This document shows positions 48,576 through 60,208 of a DNA stretch of 64,000 bases, piece after piece. The position numbers and the translations under genes are program-made. Every line of letters begins with the position of its first letter. Position 1 is the first letter of the stretch. The notes beneath the pieces are model-generated. The model saw nothing but the letters and a program-made list of their open reading frames with translations, made no database searches and was not told the origin of the DNA. Source of the DNA: Rhynchospora pubera (lineage: Eukaryota; Streptophyta; Magnoliopsida; Poales; Cyperaceae); assembly GCA_028095005.1 (NCBI GenBank), contig CM051463.1, positions 81,573,002-81,637,001 on the forward strand. The letters run 5' to 3'.

Positions 48576-48727
48576 ATGGCTCTCCTTTTATCTGATATAC
48601 AAATCCAGACCACAGATCTTATTAGATCAAAAAAATCAATGATCCACATCTGATGTTAAGGGTACAATACAACCTTTGTCTGACTTTTCTTACAACCTTT
48701 GTAGGATGCTTTTATAAGTAGTAAAGA

Positions 48728-49093
48728 TGATTAGAAGAGTTATTTTTTTTTCTAATTTTAATCTTGAGTACAAGGAAATTATCAGTATCAAATAAAGATT
48801 TGTCTATCAAATATTCACATAATTCGTTTTATTGGCAGAAATATATTTAATTACATCTTTGATTGATTATTGAATAACTTATTGAAGGAAATGATGTTAA
48901 TCATGGTATGTCTCCTTTAGAGAGAATGATATGCTTAAATGAGAAAAAGGAATATATTGTGGGCCTATCCCAAATTTTGATTTTATAATTAATGTCATTC
49001 TTATTCTATCCAACGACATAAAGTGAGATTTAGACTAAATCATTTAGTATATGGAAAGAATTATCAATAAGATAACCAGTAGCAAGATGATAT
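48728..49093. other. AT-rich spacer between Helitron and putative LTR
   Basis: No gene or repeat that I can support. Confidence 0.5.
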
Positions 49094-50968
49094 TGTTGCG
49101 GCTTTTTCGTCATTATTCCCCTCGAAAGAATTCCTCGAAGAACAATGGGAACATAGCCTTAGATTCACCTCCCTTAAGGTTTCGATCTCTATGACGGGTA
49201 TCTCTCAACACAAGAGAACCCTATAAAGAGTCGCTACTTAAAGAAGTTTCTTAATTTAGCGGGTCCTTTCTTTCCAATAGGCGCAAGCCCCTTTTGTTAA
49301 TTACCTCGTAGTTGCCTACGAGAACCTCTGATTAAGGGACGTAAAGGGTATTGATGTAATGGGCTAGGAAAATAGATTTATGGAGTGCTATTACTTGTCT
49401 TAAAGAGGCATTAATTGATGGTACCAAACCTAGTAGACGGGACCCAATTAAGGACCTTCAAATTTCTAAAGACTTTTGGCTTAAGGGCTGGTTTTCGTTT
49501 GAGAAGCAGAGCTCTTCATGTGGAGTCGTTTGAAGGCCACTTGATAATTTAAGTCATCTGAGGTCGATCTCAACCCCAGCGAGGGACTTTTCCTCAAACG
49601 AAGATGTTTTGGCTTTGACTTTGGGTTTCGTATTTTAACTTTTAATTTTCTGAGGTTTCATTTTGGATATTGATAATTTTTTATTCATTTTGACTTTTTG
49701 CGCTTTTGACTTTTATAAATTTCTTTTGTTTTTTAGTTCGAAAATACTTAACCTTGAATATATTAGACTTAAGAAGATATCGTTCTTGAAATTATTTGTC
49801 CTTTTGAAAATATTTGTAATCGAGAATACTTAGCTTTTGAAAATATCATATTTGAAATGTTTATCTCAAAATACTTAGTTTTAGTTTCAGAAATTTTATA
49901 AATGAGTTCACTAATTTTCTAAGATTTATAAAATCCATTTATTATAGTGAAAATATTTCAAAAATACAAAAGGTCAATACTTTGACATAATTTCATATCA
50001 AAGTATCAGTGAAATCGGTTTATTTTGATTTTTAGGATTTAGATTTTTAGGATTTTATATATATATATATATTGTTTGTGCTATTCCGAGTTCCTTGTTA
50101 TATTCAATGATTTCTGAAATTTCTACTTTATTTAGAAAATTACTATTGGTTCGTATCATAGATTCGACAATGGGCTTCTCCACGAGCTTGGGCTTAGCTG
50201 ATTTTTTTTTTTGGGCTGTGTTAATCTATTTATTCTAAAATTCACTTCGTTATTGCAAGGCGTTGTCATGGTTATCACGACTCCTCTGGTCACAGCGAAT
50301 CAAAATAAGTTTTAGCGCTATCGAAGAAGACGGGTTTTATTCTTTGTTAACAGTTCCGATAGATAATCGGGTATAGACCCAATAGTGATTCCGACCACTA
50401 CGATCGACGAGGGAGGGTCCTACGGCGTCGTGAGAAGGAGAAGAACACGTTGGTGGCCTTCCTATTCGTCGCGTCATCTTCGTTTGGTCAGGAGACGGAA
50501 AGCTTTGTGTGACGATAAAGATTAAAATTCAATTAAGTACCTATACTTTCATTTTGGCGTTTTCTGGCGATTGTCGTTACTATTATCACGCATACTGACT
50601 TCGTTAGTGCCATGACGGTAAGGAGAGTACGGTTATATGCTCAATTGAGATTGTATTGTTCTAATTTGGCGGGAAAGCCAAGTGTTGGCACGGTAAGGAG
50701 GGGATATGGTACTGATAGGTATGTGTATATCTTGTTAGTACCAGAGAAGGGGAACTGCATCCTCTGGATGGCCATCCATGGATGGTTTTCGATCTCAGCC
50801 GTCTGATTTAATCTCAATGGCTATAAATGCCCCGTGCATGATACCTGGATTGATAGGCCCGAAAAGATCTAACCGTTGAGATTAAATCGGACGGCTCGGA
50901 TCGAAAGACGTCCACTGGATGGTTGTAAACCATCCAGAGGATACTCTCCCCCAGAGAAGGTGCTTACA
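49094..50968. mobile_element. Probable degenerate solo LTR interrupted by a Mutator MITE
   Basis: The segment starts TGTTGCGGC and ends CTTACA, with ATAT on both sides (49090-49093 and 50969-50972). The stretch near 49220-49330 (agagtcgctactt, ttacctcgtagttgcctacg) resembles plant gypsy LTR sequence. There is no internal coding domain. With only a 4-bp flank match, the boundaries are tentative. Confidence 0.45.
50741..50959. mobile_element. Mutator-type MITE with perfect 9-bp target-site duplication
   Basis: The element 50750-50950 (201 bp) is nearly all terminal inverted repeat of about 80 bp. GGGAACTGCATCCTCTGGATGG faces CCATCCAGAGGATACTCTCCC, and the inner arms are gtctgatttaatctcaa versus ttgagattaaatcggac. 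CCAGAGAAG flanks both sides (50741-50749 and 50951-50959). A 9-bp duplication is diagnostic of Mutator-like elements. Non-coding. Confidence 0.92.
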
Positions 50969-50972
50969 ATAT

Positions 50973-51349
50973 TAGAGTAATGGAGGGAACACACTAACGA
51001 ATTCAATTTACAAATGCCTATTTAGTTTACGGATCATCACAGTTAATATTGGCAACGAAAGTTTAGGTGCTGGTACTATCAATTGAAAAGGAAATTGAAC
51101 CTAATTTATTGTGTTATATCATGGAATTGCCTTCGTGCACTAGACACCCAGGAAGAAATTATATGCTCCTATCTTAATTAAATTTTATTTGGTCATTTGA
51201 ACTATATGCACGTGACTACAACATAAGCAAAATTAATTAATAAAACTGACCAAATTGATAAACTATGGCTCGCAAGCATGCTAACATCAAACATTAGAGG
51301 CTCTTAATAGACTTTACCTAACATGGTATCATTTAACCTTTATTCTTTA
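50973..51349. other. Intergenic DNA, no gene seen
   Basis: AT-rich sequence without supported features. Confidence 0.5.
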
Positions 51350-51377
51350 CTAGGGAGTTAATCGAGCTTCGCTCGAT
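51350..51377 (-). mobile_element. Helitron 3' terminus
   Basis: The minus strand reads hairpin ATCGAGC-gaa-GCTCGAT, 7 bases, CTAG, then host T. The same hairpin occurs at the Helitron end at 55720. I could not find the matching 5' end, so the element may be truncated or extend to the right around the solo LTR. Confidence 0.65.
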
Positions 51378-51528
51378 ATTTGACTAACAAATAAATATAA
51401 AATATGTTGTCAGTTATAAATCTGTAAAGATAGATGTATTTTTGGCTGAAAATTAATTTAGGTGAGGTTTGAGGAACGATGAGATTTTTGGTAAGCTGTT
51501 TATTTGATCTTCTTACATATTATAATAA

Positions 51529-53106
51529 GAGATTGTTGTCCCTAAATTAAGGCCTAGAGGGGGGTGAATAGACACAAAAACGAATTTCTAAACCGGTATG
51601 GTCAATATTTGATTCAATTCAAACTTGTTCTAACAAAACACAAACAAAGCACAAGCAAATCACAATTCAATAAAGGTAAAAAGAGAAGAGAAGAAATGAC
51701 ACGCGATGTATTACGGAGTTCCGACCCGCTAGGAAGTGCTAGCCTTAGTCGTACGTCTCCGGGAGTTTCGCAACCTCGAAATGGGCGCGCTCCGTTCAAT
51801 TCCACACGAACGGGACTACAAATTCGAACCAAATCACCTTGTTACAATCACTCTCAAGGTGGATTGGCCTAACTCAAATAAACAAGCTCAAACACTCAAA
51901 GGATTGAGGCTCTAACCAAATCACTCAACAAATCTAGCAATTAACACTAGTGGATTGGTTTTGCACACTCTAATCTCAATGATTTTGCTAAAATAATGCT
52001 CAAACACAAGAGAGTATAATGTCTAACTGGTTGGAGCTCAAAAGGGAGGAGTTTCAAAGGTTTCAAAAGTGTCTAAACAGTTCCAAGAGGCCCCATATAT
52101 ATAGAGGGCGCCAACAGCTCCAAAAACCAGTCAAAACAGACTCTGGCGTTATACAACGCTATATGCCGTTGTACAACGCCTAAATAGCCGTTGAAAAATC
52201 AAACGGTCACAGACAATAACGTTGTGAGTTGTCAGAGCGCTGTGTAACGCTGTATAGCGTTGCACAACGCTTCAGCAAAAATCCAAAGCAGAACCTCGAC
52301 AGTTCCGTTGGAACTTGTCAGAGCGTTGTGTAACGCTAGGTAGCGTTGCACAACGAAGTCAAGAAGAGAAACAAGGCAGAACTGACAAACTCAAACAATA
52401 TTGTCAGAACGCCATACGACGCTGACTGCAGTCACACAACGGCGCCATTGCACAACGCTATACAGCGTTGCACTACGCGTCCAGAGCGATTGAGCGAAGT
52501 CTGAGCGAAGTTTAGAGCGTTACACAACGCTACAATGCATGGAACATGGCAGCATGCATGCAGCATCGATGCAGATCGATGTATGAGCAATGCAGAGACG
52601 CCTGTTTCATACTGCGTTGTACAACGCTGAGTAGCGTTACACAACGTAGGATTGGAAATGTTGTGTAACGTTACTTAGCGTTGCTCAACGTTCTGACAAG
52701 GGGAAACAATGGATTTAACAGGTTTAAAAGCAAATGAACTAACGTTGCACAACGCTACTGAGCGTTGTGTAACGCTGTTCCAACCTTGTCAGAGATTTTT
52801 CAATTTAAGAGCGAATTAAACGCTGCGTTGTGTAACGGCAACTGGCGTTGTATGACGCTGGACAGAAAAACTGAGCATTTTACCAGCAAATTGATTGAGA
52901 TTAGTTTAGAGTTTAATTAAACCTTAATTACTGACTCTAACTAGACCAAAGCAATCTCTTGAAGCTCCAAACTAAGTGCCACACTTGCTTTAATCCATTC
53001 TTCAATAAATTTAGTTATAAAACACTAAAAAGAGATGTTAGTTTAAAGGTTTCGGTGTTGTTTTGCAAATCGGCAAATCGAGAGAAAATGTTTAACCAAC
53101 AGAGAT
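51529..53106 (-). mobile_element. Solo LTR of the gag-only element family (1568 bp)
   Basis: 51534-53101 in reverse orientation begins TGTTGGTTAAACATT and ends ACAACA, like the LTR at 60209-61669. It shares the tail around the sequences gtctccgggagttt and cgcgctccgttcaattcc. GAGAT flanks both sides (51529-51533 and 53102-53106). It holds many GCGTTGTACAACGC-like palindromes at 52140-52860. No internal region remains, so it arose by LTR-LTR recombination. Confidence 0.9.
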
Positions 53107-53370
53107 GTTCAAATGTGTTCAGACTAAACGGTCTAGGAAGAGTGTGAAAATAGAGATTGTAATTTTTTTTCTTTAATGTTATAATTATTACGAATGTAAT
53201 TGAAATTATAATTAATATGAATATTAATATTTTAAACTTGAGAACCCTTTAAATTAAATATTGTTACAATTTACATTTCTTTGATTTACTGGCTTATAGA
53301 ATTCAGGTGGTACAGATTGGACAATGAATGCGGTCAACAAAATGCGGAAAGTCATATTGTTTTAGGACAA

Positions 53371-53566
53371 TTAGGCCCTTATCAAAATCCCATTTTTTAA
53401 CCTGGGATTTCATTTCGTTACAAAATTCTTGATCAAAATGAACTGATTTGGTGTCATTTATTAGGAATTCTTATGTAATTAAATCCAATGAAAACCTACG
53501 AAATCAATTGAATTGAAATGAAACGAAATGAAATTCCGCAAATAAATCATTTTGATCAGGGCCTTA
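53371..53566. mobile_element. Tourist-like MITE (AAGGCCCTGATCAAAAT family)
   Basis: GGCCCTTATCAAAAT at the left and ATTTTGATCAGGGCC at the right form terminal inverted repeats. TTA flanks both sides (53371-53373 and 53564-53566). Best-preserved copy of the family also seen at 8203 and 6380. Confidence 0.82.
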
Positions 53567-55719
53567 AAGAAATTATAATCAGTGATAATGTTATATACAT
53601 GGAGGAATTTAGGGTATTTGATGTAAAACTTGTCACTAAATATAATTATATCACACATTATTGGTGTATATAACTTATTTGATATTTTAATGCAGAAGAT
53701 TTATGACCCATCTTATGCACAAAAATTTGACATAACTTTTATTTAAGTAGGCTGAAACGGTCAGCAACTCAAAAGGCAAGAGTATTTCTAATTATGCTGA
53801 TCACAGTGTAGCGTAAAACAAAAAGTGGAAAACTATATATACCTAACAAATTTTAATCAACAAAGTCAAAATCAAATCATATAACTAATTATGCTGATAT
53901 TTATCAACATCCCTCCCTTCTCTGAGTATAAACAAAACAAAATCATATGACTAATCAGCTTCGTAGTAGTACCAAATCGACCATGTACATGTCCCTTCAT
54001 TTTGAGCAGTAGCTAAGCATACAGTATGCAGTAGGTGTCCCTTCAATTCCAATCCCAATAGTTAACAACATTTATTAGTAATTCATGTAACAACAAAGTA
54101 CTAACATGTATACCTAACGTAAGTTATATTAATTTAAGAACAGTAAACAGTTTATATTTGCATAAATTATAAAAGTTTTGCATAAATTATCACCGGACGT
54201 ATCTTAGTATTAGAAATCTCAAATTTTTATAACAAAATTATCAAATTTTTGTTTGTTTTTTAAAATGTTATCACACATTAATAACTGGTAATGAAAGACA
54301 TGTGTGCCTGTACCCATAAATATGTAGTCACATGGGTTCGTGTTGCCCTATAATTATCATAACACCGAGAAAACGATCTGATAGTAAACCAAAATACAAT
54401 AAGTCAATTTGATAGAATATATATATATATATATATATATAATAAAAAATGAGAGCTTATTGTTTTCAAATGGTAAAAAAAAATGAAATGATGGTAAAAA
54501 TGATCAATTTGACAACCAAAAATTAAAACAAAAAGCAAGATAACAAAAAACTTAGTTATTGCCTAATGTATCCCATCTTGTTCTTTAGTTCATGTATAAT
54601 AAGAAAATACCTTAGTAACAATGTTGAAGTGGTATATGGGGAGTTGGGAGCTGGATCTCTCCTTCAACTCCTTCGTGATGTGGATTTCCAAGTGCTTCCT
54701 CATATGTTACAGGAAAAATCGAAGGATCAGCTGAACTATCCATTTCTCTATGTAACTTAGAGGTCTTGTCAAATTTTCTATGAACAACCAATTTTGAAAA
54801 CTACAGGAACTATCATAAAGCTTCCATCAATTGATTAAAAGCAAAGCTGATGCCATTGAGCAATTAGATCCATTTTATATACTAACCTATGTTAATTGAT
54901 TGGCAGTATAAAAATACTAAATTTCTTATACTAATTTTCTTGAATAGACTGCAAGCTTTTGAAGCTTGGATAATAAGCTTTCCTAGAATAGTAATCCAAA
55001 TTATTTGCTTACCATAAAAGATTGAAAAAGAAAATATAAAAACTAATTTTAATCAGTACATGTGAAAATTAACTTAATTACTGACTAATTGAATATTGTG
55101 ATTGCTCTTTACAGCAAGCAAACTGGTAAAAAAGAAATATACCTCCATCGCTGTGAGTCTAAGCCAAGACATCGTCGCACTTACTAATGTAGTGCATAAA
55201 TCTCTTCCTCCTCTCCGTTTGTCAATCTTCTAATCATACCTATTATTGCTCTTGTGTGCAAGTAAGGAATGTCAGAATACAATTTTTTCAAGTTCGGATA
55301 AGTAGCATCAATAATAGCTTTGTACTGCATCATCTTGTGGGACTATTGACAGATTTTCTGGTACCATGCTGATAAAAGAAGAATTAGCTCTGTGCTGATA
55401 AAAGCATGTAGTCTGCCCACAGAGTTAATTCAACACCTATATATAGCCATAACAAAAGCATATATAAGAAGAAAAACGATAAATTTTCTATATTAATTAT
55501 CAATTTTAATGCGTGTAATAAAATTGATTGTAGTAAGGCATTGCACAACCTGTAAGGATATCTCAGCAATTAGTAATTATGGATTTCTCTCAGATACGCA
55601 CAAATTATGGACCACCATGCAATTAAAAACCCTTGATTGCTCTACGTTGCGCATAAACATTTGAAAACTGAACAACATTTAATGATATAATTAGGATTTT
55701 ATGACAGAATTAAATGACA
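53567..55719. other. AT-rich DNA with possible gene fragment
   Basis: An (AT)n microsatellite lies at 54417-54440. A plus-strand stretch at about 54614-54760 reads VEVVYGELGAGSLLQLLRDV and ends in a stop. It looks more protein-like than its surroundings, but I do not recognise it. Nothing else is supported. Confidence 0.35.
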
Positions 55720-56447
55720 CTAGGGTAGGACATCGAGCTTCGCTCGATATATGAGTTCGTAATAAATTTATAATTTAATATCTTTTTATTATATATATAT
55801 ATATATTTATGTGGTAAGAATGTTTGTTAAGATATATTACATAGTTATTTTTTATTATTTGATTTTAATTAAATTTTATGGGCTTAATTTATCGTTTATA
55901 AATTTTTATTTATATTTTATTGAATTAATAATTTATAAAGTTTATGCATTTTTTATTGAATATAAAGGAGCCATTTATAGAATGAATGAATGAATGAATA
56001 ACTGTAATACAATTTCTATAATAATATCTTCAGTTTCAACAAATGTAATAAACAATTAATGTTCATTATAAAAGAAACATGAGCATTACCAATGGTGTTT
56101 AAATTTCAGCATTAATTGATAATTAAACATCTGCTTAATTAAGAGGTAATATTGACAACTTTTGCAACAGAAAGAAAAAATTAAAGGGGGTGAGATATCT
56201 CGACATTAAAAGAGGGAGTGACAGTTTTTTGCAAAATAGCGAAGGATTAAGAGAGATAAATATTCGAGCACTGAATAAAAGGGGAGAATATCTCTCCAGC
56301 ATAAAAGGAGATTGACAATTTATGCAAATCAACCGAAAATCTTCAATAATTTTCCATCACAATAGCAAGAAAGAGAGCAATTTACTTATTTGTTCATTAA
56401 AGATAAAAATTTAAAATAAAATAGTTTTATCATTGACAATATTTTTA

Positions 56448-56770
56448 TTTTTTGAACGAACAAATCCCTACCAAGAGGGGAGTTTATGTTATTAAGCCGC
56501 ATAGTATAAACTCAGTACAAAGTTAGAGCAAGGTGCTCCAATTTCCATAGCAACAAATACAAATAAGAAAATCAATATCTGTCCCAGAGCTTATTACAAA
56601 TACGAAAATTGCAACATACAAAAACCAATCAATATCCTAGAGGTCTTCATCCTTCTCCAAATATGTTCCATTTTCTTGCATCTCTGGTAAGACTGCGCAT
56701 ACCAATCCTCCAACAAAACGAAAGCAATCAGTGTTCCATTTTCCTTCATCAAGCATAAGCTTCTTGGTAG
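56448..56770 (-). mobile_element. LINE 3'-end remnant
   Basis: The minus strand ends ccctcttggtagggatttgt followed by an A-rich tail (caaaaaataaaaa), a pattern of plant L1 3' ends. The upstream part reads like a decayed ORF2 C-terminus (RCKKMEHIWRRMK). No target-site duplication found. Confidence 0.5.
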
Positions 56771-57796
56771 ATTATATAATGCTCAGTAATTGCTAAACGA
56801 AAGCACACAGTAAGAGCACTACTATCCTATTTATTTGATCTAATAATCTTTACTGCGAATATAACAAATATTTTCTAGTATTATAGTTCTAAAGTGACTG
56901 CAAATATATTCTTCACTACAACACATGTATGTTTTTTAATTTCATTATATTTCCTTTTAATTCCTTGGAAAACTCGATATTACACTTATCCTTCTCTTTT
57001 TTTCCGACTTTAAATCAAGTTTTGTAGGTCAGCACCCACTACTTAGTCCTTACCACCAGCCCTGGGCTTTTTTTTTTTCTCCTGTTTCTTTCCATTTATT
57101 GGTAGTTTGGTACATATACCTTACCTATTCTTCAACTTTAGTCAGCTAATTTTAATTTATAACTAATTAAATTGATATCCTAAACTATCTAATTTTTCTA
57201 AAATCCGAACCCATAACTCATTATCGTATTTTTAAAGTTCAAATATCTTTTTTTTTTGTACTAAGTAAATTGGTACATAAAAGTGTGAGTCACTTTAGTC
57301 ACCTACGGAAACACATCAAATTTGCATATAATAGATGCTAATTTCAGGTTAAATAAATTAGCAATTTGATCCTTGGTTTCATACCATAAAAAGCTCGAGT
57401 CAGATATTTAATTGGTATGATAATAGAAACCACAAATGTTACTAAATTACAGCAAAACATGGTTAAAACAATAATAAAATCAGAATAAATATTCAGATCA
57501 TGAAAAACCTAAAAATTCAATTTACCAGTTTACCAGTTTGATGAAAAACCTATGAGACTTACTTAGTTACCTTCAAAACATTCAACCAAAATTAAAGAAT
57601 AATCATATGACCTCACCTTATTATAAATTCTGGCATGGCTTCTGTTCTTTCTCTTCCAAACAAACTCTACATTAGATAATAAATCAAGAGCATAATTGTC
57701 TATATATTACATTGAGAATAGACATGAATAGGCATATTCATGACTAAGTTTTGTGAATATACTACATTGAGAATTAGCATATTCATGAATATGGGA

Positions 57797-58005
57797 AGGA
57801 TGTTTGGATGCAAAAAAGGATAATAAGGTTGTTTGGTAGCTAATTTTTTAATATTAAATGAAGGTTATGGGTTTCTATTCCAACATTTTTAGAATATCTA
57901 TTCACATGTGAATAGGCCTATTCATTCTATTCATGAGTTGTTTGGATGACCACTATTCATACTATTTGTGAATAAGCCTATTCACTTGCCATCCAAACGC
58001 ACCCT
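57797..58005. mobile_element. MITE with GTTTGGATG/CATCCAAAC ends
   Basis: AGGATGTTTGGATGC at the left and GCCATCCAAACGCACCCT at the right are inverted. The interior has repeated attcatgaata/attcacatgtgaat motifs. It belongs to the same broad group as the elements at 661 and 6740. Confidence 0.55.
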
Positions 58006-60208
58006 AGAATTTGTCCACATTTCTTTAAAAATCAAGCCAACTCCAAAATTAAAGCACAAAAAAGTTAAAAGCTTTAATAAGAAAGAGCAAACTTACTAAG
58101 CCATCAATGTAGAACCTCTCCTTGATTGACAATTAGTATCGACAGCTTCCCACAAAGGGGGAAAAAATAAGAAAATCTAGTTGACAATTATATTCATGGG
58201 TGACTATTTCATAACAAATAAGAAAATATAATTAAAAAGGCTTGACTTACAGCTTCAAACACAAAGGGGGGAAAAATTATAAAAACTATCATTCCATGGA
58301 TATGATAAAAATGTCAAAGAATCATTCCTTAAGAGCAACCATAAAGATCTCATAAATTATACAATTTGGAAATGTAACTAAAGAATCAGCGATTTTAAAG
58401 TGTGCTCTCATATATCATATATCATCATCTTAACTGGTCTACAACAAACTGCTAAATACTACAAATGTTGCCATTCAATCATTTTCAAATCTCTTTGTTG
58501 CTGATTTCAAATCTGACATCAAAAGAAAAATAATCCAAAGATGAAATTGCTAAATCCTACAATCAATTAAGACACACAGATATAAGAAAAATACTAAAAA
58601 ATAAATAAATAGACATACCAGAGATGCATACAATAGCTGCAAGCAATTAAGATTAGCTGCCATGGAGAAGTTCACCTGGCGCTCTTTTTCTTCTCCTCAA
58701 ACATAAATTCCTGCCCAACTTTCCATGGTGTCCCCTTTTTATTCTCCTCAAATAGAAATCATTGCCCAACTGTACATGCAGTATCCTGCACCATTTCATT
58801 TTAGAATATGATTAAGAATGAGGCTGCTAGTGACCTACCTGTTAGATCAATGGTACTGGTTGCAGGTACTAATTGAAATATGAGCACCTTTTTTTTTTTG
58901 TCAAAACTCTTGCGTTGTGCTTCTTTTGTTCTTCAATGAAGCTTTCTCTTGATTTTTAGTTTTTTTTATATACTATTCAGGCAGCTGAAGAGACGCCGAC
59001 TCAGAAGCTAGGACAAAGGTCAGCCTGGAAATATATTAACATGAATTATTGGAAAGGGAGGTTCCACTATAAAGTAAGTTTTAGCAATTTGGCCTTTTTA
59101 AAAAGCAAAAAATCAATTCCATGTTTCTAAAAATTTTAGCAGCTTGGTCTTTCCCAAAAGCAAAAATTATACAAATAGAACCCACAAAAGTACATAATAA
59201 AAAAGTTAATAGAATCTGAGGTTGAATATTACAAAAGAAAGAGGTAAGAAGGAGATATTATATAAAAAAAAAGCAGTTCCGATCTGGCAAAGAATGATAA
59301 TTTTGGCTAAACGAATCCATTTGAGTCGTACATGAATTACAGTTGAGTAAAAAAGTAAGCTTCAAGAACAACAAATCCAAAATGGTATAACCGTATAGAA
59401 GCATAAACCAAGCATCAATCCTGATTGATTGGGAACAAAAATCAGACCCTGAAAAAAATTGAAGAACTAAAATCAGAAATAAAGATCTGCTTGGAGGATT
59501 ATTTGGGCAATTGAACAATGAAAATGTAAAAGCTGACCTAATTTTGCTGATTGGGCAACTGGTCTGAAAATAGATTGACTCTTAATCGTGCTTTACCCTT
59601 TTAAAATTAGGTCAACAGTGTGGACAAACAAAATATCCACTTTAATTGCTTTATCTCTCATATGTATTTGAGTGACGGAGAAGGTACAGAGATGACGAAG
59701 AGGTGGAGCAACCATGTTGTTCACCGCTTAGAGAGAAAGGGGATGGAAATAAAAGGAAGGAACAAAGCAGCCATGTTGTTCACAATATAAGAGATGATGG
59801 AGACATATCGATCTGAAGGCACGGGGAACGTAGGAGAGGTCGGACGTAGGATGGAGGATGGAGAAAGAAGAGAGCTGACGGGGAGAAAAGATGGGAGGTG
59901 AAGAAGAGAGAAGATGGAGACGGAAAAAACCCTAATGAAAGGGGGAAAGAACCGCTGGAATAGAATAACGGACGAGATTGATGCGCTGTCTCTTATTAAT
60001 CAACAACGGACGATACCGATTAGAAATCGCGAAGGTAGCTTTAAAAGTCGCGCAAAAAAATCACGCAGATTATATTATACTATATAGATATAGATATCCT
60101 TTACAGGTTTGTAATTTCAAAACTGAACACCATTTCAAAATTTATGACAGAATTTTCTGAAATAAAATTGAAGAGAGCTGAAATAGGACAAAATTGATTA
60201 ATGCGGGT

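Larger units (their letters stand above)
45487..48727 (-). mobile_element. Gene-capturing Helitron (3.24 kb)
   Basis: On the minus strand the 5' end is A|TCTTTACTACTTATAAAAG. The 3' end carries a hairpin (GCCCAT...ATGGGC, 8-nt loop), seven bases, then CTAG|T. Host A and T flank the ends, the signature of Helitron insertion into AT with no target-site duplication. No Rep/helicase is encoded, so it is non-autonomous. Inside, all on the same strand, are exon-derived fragments of V-ATPase subunit D (48200-47944), COP9 subunit 2 (47370-47272) and a Raf-like kinase (46566-46293). They retain splice sites and are separated by AT-rich spacers. Near its 5' end a GC-rich, C/T-rich stretch resembles a captured promoter/5' UTR. 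Confidence 0.85.
55720..60094 (-). mobile_element. Probable second Helitron (about 4.4 kb)
   Basis: The minus-strand 3' end has hairpin ATCGAGC-gaa-GCTCGAT (55732-55748), 8 bases, CTAG, then host T. A candidate 5' end A|TCTATATCTATATAG lies at 60094. It is followed by a GC-richer C/T-rich stretch (59650-59960, minus sense ttagggttttttccgtctcc) that resembles a captured 5' UTR. No Rep/helicase frame was seen. The 5' end is less certain because the motif sits in TA-rich DNA. Confidence 0.5.

Noticed and set aside
51564..51872. Open frames on both strands around 51.6-51.9 kb
   Set aside because: They lie in the solo LTR tail, are shared with the 61.3-61.5 kb LTR region and lack conserved protein features.
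55811..55993. Hydrophobic 60-codon plus-strand frame
   Set aside because: Very AT-rich sequence produces Phe/Ile/Tyr runs by composition alone.
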